This document shows, one piece after another, positions 38,586-46,500 of a DNA stretch of 64,000 nucleotides (its first letter is position 1; each line of letters starts with the position of its first letter). The stretch comes from Bacteroidota bacterium (GTDB lineage: Bacteria > Bacteroidota > Bacteroidia > Cytophagales > Cyclobacteriaceae), in the NCBI GenBank assembly GCA_947470895.1, contig CANIVF010000006.1:1-64000 (forward strand), read 5' to 3'. The translations under genes were made by a program, and so were the position numbers. The notes under the pieces are model-generated. The model was not told the origin of the DNA. It saw only the letters and a program-made list of their open reading frames with translations, and did no database searches.

Positions 38586-39784
38586 GCAGCAAGATTAAAT
38601 CAGCAGAGCGAATAGCGAACGTAGAAGAGTATTATTTCAGCAAAAAATTAGCTGAAGTAAGAGGGTTGGATTCAGCAGAGCTTAGAGTCATCAATCTCGG
38701 CATTGGTAGTCCGGATCAAGCTCCATCTAGTGATACCATCAAAGCGTTAACAACAACAGCACAGCAAGCAGGTAGTCATGGATACCAGAGCTACAAGGGT
38801 ATTCCTGAATTGCGTAAGTCCATTGTTAACTTTTGTTGGAACACATACCAGGTGGACTTAAATCCGGAAACGGATATACTTCCGTTAATGGGATCTAAGG
38901 AAGGTATCATGCATATTGCCATGGCCTTTGTGAACGAAGGCGATGAAGTGCTGATACCCAATCCGGGGTATCCTACTTATTCTTCGGTGGCGAAATTAGT
39001 TGGCGCGAAAATCAGGACCTATGATCTCAAAGAAGATCTTGATTGGGGTGTTGATATTGAAACGTTAAAAACAAGTGATTTATCGAAGGTGAAAATCATG
39101 TGGGTAAATTATCCTCACATGCCAACGGGAAGGGTAGCATCAAAAGCGGAGTTGACAGAGCTCGTGCAGTTGGCCAAAAAAAATAATTTTCTGATCGTAA
39201 ATGATAATCCATATTCATTGATTTTAAATGATGCACCGCTGAGTATTCTTTCCATTGAAGGCGCGCAGGAAGTGGCATTGGAATTAAACTCATTGAGCAA
39301 ATCGCACAACATGGCTGGCTGGCGTATTGGTTGGGTAGCGGGAAATAAGGATTACATCGATGCTGTGCTTCGAGTAAAAAGTAATATGGACTCAGGCATG
39401 TTTTTAGGTTTGCAGCAAGCAGCCGTAGAAGCTTTGAAGAATGGTAAGGAGTGGTTTACACAACTCAACGATGTTTATAGAAAGAGGAGAGATGCCGCCT
39501 GTGCTATCCTGAATGTGTTGCAATGCACTTACTCATCTAAACAATCAGGATTATTTGTGTGGGCAAAAGCACCAGACCATATTCAGGATGTGGAGAAGTG
39601 GATTGATGAAGTCCTATATGGAACCAAAGTGTTCATCACACCAGGATTTATTTTTGGTGATGCTGGCGCGCGATACATCCGCATTTCTCTTTGCGCCTCC
39701 GTTGAAAAATTGAATGAAGCACACGAGCGCATTTCAAAATTTATGGTGAACAAAAACGTTGTGCAAGTAACGCATCAGGTATGA
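38582..39784 (+). CDS. PLP-dependent aminotransferase (class I/II)
   Basis: 400 residues, fold type I. The pyridoxal-phosphate lysine is K240 in LNSLSKSHNMAGWRIGW; NPGYPTYSSVAKL and WVNYPHMPTG precede it. In this operon it most likely makes phenylalanine and tyrosine from phenylpyruvate and 4-hydroxyphenylpyruvate (or aspartate-type transamination of prephenate); the exact specificity cannot be read. Overlaps pheA and the next gene by 4 bp each (ATGA), so translation is coupled. Confidence 0.88.
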   Translation: MSSKIKSAERIANVEEYYFSKKLAEVRGLDSAELRVINLGIGSPDQAPSSDTIKALTTTAQQAGSHGYQSYKGIPELRKSIVNFCWNTYQVDLNPETDILPLMGSKEGIMHIAMAFVNEGDEVLIPNPGYPTYSSVAKLVGAKIRTYDLKEDLDWGVDIETLKTSDLSKVKIMWVNYPHMPTGRVASKAELTELVQLAKKNNFLIVNDNPYSLILNDAPLSILSIEGAQEVALELNSLSKSHNMAGWRIGWVAGNKDYIDAVLRVKSNMDSGMFLGLQQAAVEALKNGKEWFTQLNDVYRKRRDAACAILNVLQCTYSSKQSGLFVWAKAPDHIQDVEKWIDEVLYGTKVFITPGFIFGDAGARYIRISLCASVEKLNEAHERISKFMVNKNVVQVTHQV

Positions 39785-40680
39785 AAGCGACAATTGTAGG
39801 ATTGGGTTTGATTGGTGGCTCGTTCGCTTTAGGCTTGCGAAAATCAGGATTAGCCACTGCGCTTATCGGTTTGGATCGTAATCTCACTCATGCTGAGAAG
39901 GCTATTGAGTTAGGATTGGTTGATAAAATACTTCCTGAAGATGAAGCCTTGGCTCAAGCTGATTTAGTGGTGTTGGCTATTCCGGTAAATGCGCTAAACA
40001 TTTTTTTACCGTATGTGTTGGATACGGTTAAAAGCGATGCGGTAGTGATCGATGCGGGGTCAACAAAGTCATCCATTTGCAAAGTGATTTCTAGCCACCC
40101 GAAGCGTGATCAATATGTGGCGGCTCATCCGATTGCCGGTACTGAAAACTCCGGACCGACTGCAGCATTTCATGGATTGTTTAAAGACAAAACCAATATC
40201 ATTTGTGAGTCTGGTAAGTCATCTGCAAAAGCACTTGACATCGCCAATAAGGTTTTCAGTGCACTAGAAATGAAAACCATTTTCATGGAAGCAGAAGAGC
40301 ATGATCGCCATGTGGCGTATGTATCGCATCTATCACACGTAAGTTCTTTTTTATTGGGACAAACCGTGTTGGATATTGAAAAAGACGAGAAGAACATTTT
40401 CGACCTGGCAGGTAGTGGTTTTGCTTCTACCGTGCGTCTTGCTAAAAGTTCGCCCGATATGTGGGCTCCTATTTTTGAACAAAACTCCGAGTATTTAAGT
40501 CAGGCTTTGCTGGAATATATCATGCATCTCCAGCGTTTTCATTATCACCTGATGAAGCATGATACAAAAGAACTTCACCGCATCATGTCCAAAGCCAATG
40601 AAATACGCAGAGTGTTGGACAGCAAAAGCGATAAACCAATAGAAGAGAAAAAGGATATTTTATCAAAAACCATAAACTAA
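39781..40680 (+). CDS. tyrA: Prephenate dehydrogenase
   Basis: 299 residues. The N-terminal Rossmann motif GLGLIGGSFALGLRKSG (residues ~7-23) binds NAD(P)+; VVIDAGSTKSSIC, HPIAGTENSGPTAA and HDRHVAYVSHLSHV are the TyrA active-site blocks. Oxidative decarboxylation of prephenate to 4-hydroxyphenylpyruvate for tyrosine. No ACT domain at the C-terminus, so feedback control may rest on the first enzyme or on attenuation. Confidence 0.92.
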   Translation: MKATIVGLGLIGGSFALGLRKSGLATALIGLDRNLTHAEKAIELGLVDKILPEDEALAQADLVVLAIPVNALNIFLPYVLDTVKSDAVVIDAGSTKSSICKVISSHPKRDQYVAAHPIAGTENSGPTAAFHGLFKDKTNIICESGKSSAKALDIANKVFSALEMKTIFMEAEEHDRHVAYVSHLSHVSSFLLGQTVLDIEKDEKNIFDLAGSGFASTVRLAKSSPDMWAPIFEQNSEYLSQALLEYIMHLQRFHYHLMKHDTKELHRIMSKANEIRRVLDSKSDKPIEEKKDILSKTIN

Positions 40681-40712
40681 ATCTGAATTCAAAAAATTAA
40701 TTTTATCTCGTT

Positions 40713-41816
40713 ATGACAAAGAAAGGATTACAACTAGAGCCCATTTCATCTTGGATGCATACTGATCGTCCAATCATCATTAGCGGACCGTGCAGTGCGG
40801 AGACTGAAGAGCAAATGGTGGCCACCGCCAAGCAAGTTGCTGCAAGTGGGAAAGTGCATGCGATACGTGCAGGAATCTGGAAGCCACGCACCAGACCAGG
40901 ACAATATGAAGGTGCCGGTGAAGAAGGATTGAAATGGCTCATTAGCGCAAAGAAAGAGACTGGTTTACCAGTTACGACCGAAGTGGCTAATGCTGCGCAC
41001 GTAGAAGCGTGTTTAAAAGCAGGTGTTGATATTTTATGGGTGGGTGCCCGCACCACTGTAAATCCATTTTCTGTGCAGGAGGTGGCTGATGCTTTAAAAG
41101 GAGTTGATATTCCTGTGATGGTAAAAAATCCAATTAATCCTGATGTTGAATTATGGTTAGGCGCGTTGGAGCGTTTGAACAAAGCTGGAATTACCAAGCT
41201 GGCTGCTATTCACCGGGGATTTTCTTCATTCGAAAAAGGACCTTTTCGTAACGCACCAATGTGGGATCTTGCCATAGAGTTAAAAACCCGTGTGCCTGAA
41301 CTCGATATGATTTGCGATCCAAGTCACATCGCAGGAAACAGAGATTTGATTTCGTTTGTATCACAGAAAGCATTAGATCTTGACATGGCTGGGTTGATGA
41401 TCGAGAGTCATATCAATCCGGATGCAGCATGGAGCGATGCGAAACAACAAGTAACTCCTTCTGTATTGGCTAAAATCATCAGCGAACTAGTGGTACGCAC
41501 TCCTTCTACGGATAATAAAACCTTTAAAGATACGCTTAGCATTTTGAGAGAGCAGATTGACCAACTCGATGATGAAATCATGTCGAAGCTTGCGGCAAGG
41601 ATGAAGATATCGGAGAAAATAGGTCAGTATAAGAAAGAGAATAATGTGACGATTCTTCAGGTGAATCGTTGGGAAGAAATCGTGCACACACGTATTGCAC
41701 TTTGTCGTGCCATGGGCTTGAACGAAGAGTTTACTAACGACTTGCTAAGACTTATTCACCATGAGTCTATTCAGGTGCAAACTAAGGTGATGAATAAAGT
41801 CACTGAGCGCGTATAA
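40713..41816 (+). CDS. Bifunctional DAHP synthase / chorismate mutase
   Basis: 367 residues. The N-terminal ~265 residues are a type Iβ (KDO8P-synthase-like) DAHP synthase with SGPCSAETEEQM, RAGIWKPRTRPG, EVANAAHVEACLKAG and the metal-binding CDPSHIAG; it starts the shikimate pathway from PEP and erythrose 4-phosphate. The last ~95 residues (from about 268, LREQIDQLDDEIMSKLAAR) are an AroQ-type chorismate mutase making prephenate. The fusion supplies both ends of the pathway to the PheA and TyrA encoded upstream; the mutase domain may also serve as the regulatory module, as known for this family. Confidence 0.93.
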   Translation: MTKKGLQLEPISSWMHTDRPIIISGPCSAETEEQMVATAKQVAASGKVHAIRAGIWKPRTRPGQYEGAGEEGLKWLISAKKETGLPVTTEVANAAHVEACLKAGVDILWVGARTTVNPFSVQEVADALKGVDIPVMVKNPINPDVELWLGALERLNKAGITKLAAIHRGFSSFEKGPFRNAPMWDLAIELKTRVPELDMICDPSHIAGNRDLISFVSQKALDLDMAGLMIESHINPDAAWSDAKQQVTPSVLAKIISELVVRTPSTDNKTFKDTLSILREQIDQLDDEIMSKLAARMKISEKIGQYKKENNVTILQVNRWEEIVHTRIALCRAMGLNEEFTNDLLRLIHHESIQVQTKVMNKVTERV

Positions 41817-42559
41817 TGAATTCGCACTTATTAAAATTCAAGATGATAATTTGGGTGGCCTTATGGGCCACTCCTTTTTTTGTTTTGGCCCAGCAGGTTG
41901 ACAAGAACTATTTGTTGGGAAAATTTGATCCGGCAACGCATTTACAGTTTTCAAAACTAAGCGATGACCATGCGCGTGGAAGTGCCAAAGGTGGATATCT
42001 TCGAAAGGAAACTTATGAGGCATTTGTTAAGATGAGTGATGCCGCAAAGAAAGAGGGTGTGGCGCTCACGATCATTTCAGCTACACGAAACTTTGATTCA
42101 CAAAAGAGAATTTGGGAAAACAAATGGGAGGGGCGCACACTGGTAGAAGGAAGAAACCTGACCACGGTGAAAGATCCAAAGGAACGAGCCCGATTGATTT
42201 TATTGTATAGCTCCATGCCTTCTACTTCCCGTCATCATTGGGGTACCGATATGGACTTAAATTCCTTGGAGAATAGTTACTTTGAAAGTGGGGAAGGACT
42301 GAAAATTTATCAATGGCTGACCGCTCATGCTTCTGAATTTGGTTTTTGTCAGCCATACACCTCGAAAGATGAAGGGCGCACCGGTTATGAAGAAGAAAAA
42401 TGGCATTGGTCATATCTGCCCTTATCGGGGATTTTTCTGGATGACTACAACAAAAAGGTAACGTACAAAGACATCAAAGGATTTACTGGAAGTGATGTAG
42501 CACCATCTATTGATGTTATTAAAAATTATGTTCGAGGTGTGGCCTGCATAAAAAAATAG
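41816..42559 (+). CDS. M15 family D-Ala-D-Ala carboxypeptidase-like protein
   Basis: 247 residues with a signal peptide (about 1-25, ending FVLAQQ). Zinc-site motifs of the VanY/M15 family are seen as SRHHWGTDMDLNSL and EEKWHWSY. Likely trims the D-Ala terminus of peptidoglycan stem peptides in the periplasm. Its ATG overlaps the stop of the DAHP synthase gene by one base (TAATG), so it is co-translated with the aromatic genes, an odd functional neighbour. Confidence 0.87.
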   Translation: MNSHLLKFKMIIWVALWATPFFVLAQQVDKNYLLGKFDPATHLQFSKLSDDHARGSAKGGYLRKETYEAFVKMSDAAKKEGVALTIISATRNFDSQKRIWENKWEGRTLVEGRNLTTVKDPKERARLILLYSSMPSTSRHHWGTDMDLNSLENSYFESGEGLKIYQWLTAHASEFGFCQPYTSKDEGRTGYEEEKWHWSYLPLSGIFLDDYNKKVTYKDIKGFTGSDVAPSIDVIKNYVRGVACIKK

Positions 42560-42582
42560 GGTCACCGCTGCCGATGACCCTA
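42557..42582. terminator. Bidirectional terminator between convergent genes
   Basis: TAGGGTCA (42557-42564) pairs with TGACCCTA (42575-42582), 10-nt loop. On the minus strand it is followed by a run of seven T, on the plus strand by CTTTAATTTT. Serves the aromatic operon and the lipoprotein gene at 43357-42605. Confidence 0.8.
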
Positions 42583-42604
42583 CTTTAATTTTCAATATTC
42601 TTTC

Positions 42605-43357
42605 TTATGAGAGTTTTTCCTCTAATTCATCAATCCTGGTTTTCGCTTCTTGCTTTCCTAATTGTAAAGCTTTGCGATAAAGTTCCAGAGCTTCTTGCCG
42701 GGTTGATTTTTTCTTCTTTGGAGCAAGTTTAGTTCTATCAGCAGCTTCTTCAAGCGCTGCTGCTTGTGCAAAGTAAAGGTCTCCTTCAGTTTGCTTTGAT
42801 TGCTCTGAGAAACTTTTGAATTCGGTTTCCATGCTAGCTAATTCCTGTTCCTTTACCTGAATGAAATTATCCTTTTCAGAAATAACAGTTTCTTTCTGAT
42901 TTACCGTTAGGACCAAAGTCTCATTTTCAGATTTTAGCTTCGTGATGGATTCTTCCAGCGCCACCATTTCTGCTTTTCTTGCTTCGAGATCGCTCTTAAG
43001 TTTTTTCACCATCGCAGCATACTGACTCGAACCGGATTTTGCTTTTGATAATGAAGCTTCAAGTTCTTCAATTCTCGAACTGGTAGATTTTACATACGAG
43101 TTGATACTCTTGAGACGATCCGAATAATTAGTATAGCTTGTTCCCTCAATAATGTTCGAACGGAGCAGATTCCGATTAACATCAATAGAATCGAGCAAGA
43201 GACCAACTTCCTGTAAGGTAGCTGCTACTTCCTGACCTGTTTGAACTTCTACATTTAAGGAATCAATTTTTGACTTGAGCTTCGCATTCTCATCTTTTAA
43301 GCCACAGCTCCACAGAAGGCCAACTACCGGCAACGTTAAAAAAAGTTTTTTGATCAT
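42605..43357 (-). CDS. Coiled-coil lipoprotein
   Basis: Start chosen at 43357 (MIKKLFLTLPVVGLLWSCG), giving a lipoprotein signal with Cys at about residue 18; 17 upstream codons are rejected because they precede the signal. 250 residues, almost wholly alpha-helical with long heptad-like stretches (~20-190: KLKSKIDSLNVEVQTG, KLKSENETLVLTV) and a basic/TPR-like tail. A spacer or scaffold at the membrane is likely; the partner is unknown. Confidence 0.75.
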   Translation of the reverse strand: MIKKLFLTLPVVGLLWSCGLKDENAKLKSKIDSLNVEVQTGQEVAATLQEVGLLLDSIDVNRNLLRSNIIEGTSYTNYSDRLKSINSYVKSTSSRIEELEASLSKAKSGSSQYAAMVKKLKSDLEARKAEMVALEESITKLKSENETLVLTVNQKETVISEKDNFIQVKEQELASMETEFKSFSEQSKQTEGDLYFAQAAALEEAADRTKLAPKKKKSTRQEALELYRKALQLGKQEAKTRIDELEEKLS

Positions 43358-43570
43358 AACATATTTTGTTTTGGTTACCGAAAGAACGATCAAATTATCC
43401 GGAAGCATATTTCAGTTCTGATAAGATGAATCAGAAAACGATAGATGAACGATTTAAGAGGTTTAAAATTGGGAGACTAACCCCTGCTTGAAAAAATAGT
43501 AGCAATTGATAGAGGTTATTCTTTCTCTTTTTTCCGATATTTCCTATCTGCAACATAAATCAATTCCCTC

Positions 43571-46500
43571 ATGATTAATCTTTGGAAAAAAATCAGCCTG
43601 GGTGCTGCTGGTATCGGCATAATCGCATTTTCGGTTTTCTACTTTTATGATGGCAAAGCAGCCAAAACCTTCAACTCTACAATAAATCCAGCATTTGGAG
43701 AGTATATCTCATCTTATACAGCTGGTGTTATTGGTTCGGGCACAGCAATACGCATGGTGCTTTCCAGGGATGTTGTTGATTCGGCTTCGGTAGGCGATGA
43801 AACAACGGTGAAGCTTTTTGAACTCAGTCCTTCCGTAACGGGTGTAACCGTTTGGCTGGATAGACGTACGGTAGAGTTCAGGCCGGAGACACGATTGACT
43901 TCTGGTCAGATTTATGAAATAAAATTTCAACTCGCACGACTGATTGATGTGCCTAAAGCCCTTGGAACATTTGAATATACACTTCAGGTGATCCCTCAGA
44001 ATTTTGAAGTTTCGGTCGAGAATATCAAACCCTATGTGAAGACAGATTTGAAACGTCAAAGAATTGAAGGAACACTTTTCACGGCAGACTTTGCAGCTAG
44101 TGATGCCGTAGAAAAAATGCTGGCTGCGCAGCAGGAAGGAAAAACATTGAAAGTAAACTGGAATCATACTGCTGAGGGGAAACAACATTTATTTATTGTC
44201 GAAGAGGTTTCGCGCAAAGAGGCTGCCACTACGGTGAAACTTGCCTTCTCAGGAGTAAGTTTGGGTATTGAGCAAAATGATGATCGTGATATAGAGATTG
44301 CTTCTTTAGGTGATTTTAAAGTAACCAATGTTCGTGTTGAGCAGGGAACAAGCCAGCAAGTAGTGATTCAGTTTTCTGATCCGTTGAATGAATCGCAAAT
44401 TCTTGAAGGATTGATTGGTATCACCGATCTGACCAGTCTGGATTTTGAAATCAAAGACAATGAAATCCGCGTTTACCCTCCGGTTCGCCAAACCGGAACA
44501 CGCGCACTTACTGTTGAAGCCGGCATAAAAAACATACTCGACTACCGGATGCCTTCATCGACTACACATGAAATCGCTTTTGAACAATCTCTTCCAGCAG
44601 TTCGCTTTACTGGAGACGGAACTATTTTGCCATCGAGCGAAGGATTGGTGATGCCCTTTGAAGCCGTAAACCTGAAATCAGTGGATGTTAAAATCATAAA
44701 GATCTACGAGAATAATGTTCTACAGTTTCTTCAATCAAATGATTATGATGGCAATCAGGAGTTGAGAAGAGTTGGTAAACCTGTTTTCGATAAAATGATT
44801 TCTCTTGAAAATGCAGGAGTGGCAGACTTAGGAAGATGGAATCGGTTTACCCTTGACCTTTCAAAATTTATAAGCACGGAGCCAGGTGCAATTTATCAGG
44901 TGCAAATCAATTTTAAGAAATCCTATCTCGCTTATGTTTGTGAAGGTGAAGATGCTGGCGAGCAAAACGCACAAGCTGGCTTTGATGAAGATACTTATGA
45001 GGAAGAAGTAGAAGGAAGTTATTGGGATTCCTACGATGAAGATTATTATTACGATGACTACGATTGGGAACAACGTGATAATCCTTGTCACTCTTCCTAC
45101 TACACGGGCAATCGCAAAATCAGGAGAAATATTATTGCTTCTGATTTGGGTCTGCTGGCCAAACGTGGTGGCGATGGCACCACTATGGTGGTGGTCAATG
45201 ATTTAAAAACCACGCAACCACTTTCGGGAGTTCAACTTGAATTGTATGATTTTCAACAGCAACTGATCGGCAGTGCTTCTACTGGTGCGGATGGTAAGGC
45301 GATTATTTCAACTAAGCAAAAGCCATTTGCTTTGATTGCGAAAAGCGGCCCGCAACGTGGGTATCTCAAAATACAAGATGGCGAATCACTTTCACTTAGC
45401 AACTTTAATGTGGGTGGTGAATATGTGAGTAAAGGATTGAAAGGATTTTTGTATGGCGAGCGTGGCGTTTGGCGACCAGGCGACTCATTGTATTTGAGTT
45501 TTATTCTTGAAGACAAACTAAAATTACTTCCATCATCACATCCGGTTGTGTTTGAGTTGCAGAATCCGCAAGGTCAGATCACTTCGCGATTAGTTCGTTC
45601 TAATTCTGAAAATGGGTTCTACAAATTTGCGACAGTTACATCATCCGATGCACCAACAGGTAATTGGATGGCGCGCGTAAAAGTGGGAGGAGTGGAATTT
45701 GTTCAACCCATTAAAATTGAAATGGTGAAACCCAATCGCCTTAAAATTAATTTGGATTTTAGAGTGGATAAACTTACAGCCAGCAATAATTCAATATCCG
45801 GTGATTTAAAAGTAAACTGGCTGCACGGTGCACCCGGCAAAAATTTGCGAGCACAATTTGAAGTGTTGCTGACCAAGGGAACCACCCGATTTGATCAATA
45901 TTCAGAATTTGTATTTGACGATCCGTCTCTGGATTTTTATAGTGAAGCAAAACCAGTTTACGATGGCTATACGGACTCCGAAGGTAACGCAAGCGTAAAT
46001 GTGGAGATACCTGTCTCAGAGCAAGCACCAGGCATGCTCAATGCTATTTTCAGAGGCAAGGTATATGAAGAGAGTGGCAACTTTAGTATTGATCGGTTTA
46101 GTATTCCTTACTATCCATATCCGTCACTCACCGGTATCCGACTACCTCAAGGAGACAAAGCGAGAGGCATGTTGCTAACCGATACAACGCATCGGGTAGA
46201 TATTGTAACTGTAGATCCGGATGGTAAACCGCTATCACGAAGTATTGAATTATCCATTTATAAAATTGATTGGCGATGGTGGTGGGATGGATCTGACGGA
46301 GGAATCAATTTTATGTCGGGTAATTATTCTCAACCGGTTTCAGTAGGAAAGATTCAAACAGTTAACGGAAAGGGGACATGGAAATTTAAAATCAAATATC
46401 CTGAGTGGGGAAGATTTTTTGTGAAGGCATTTGATCCGGAGTCGGGTCATAGCACAGGCAAAGTAGTGTATATCGATTGGCCAGGTTGGGCAGGTCGTGC

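Noticed and set aside
40703..41197. 164-codon minus-strand frame inside the DAHP synthase gene
   Set aside because: Antisense shadow; the plus-strand protein is well supported.
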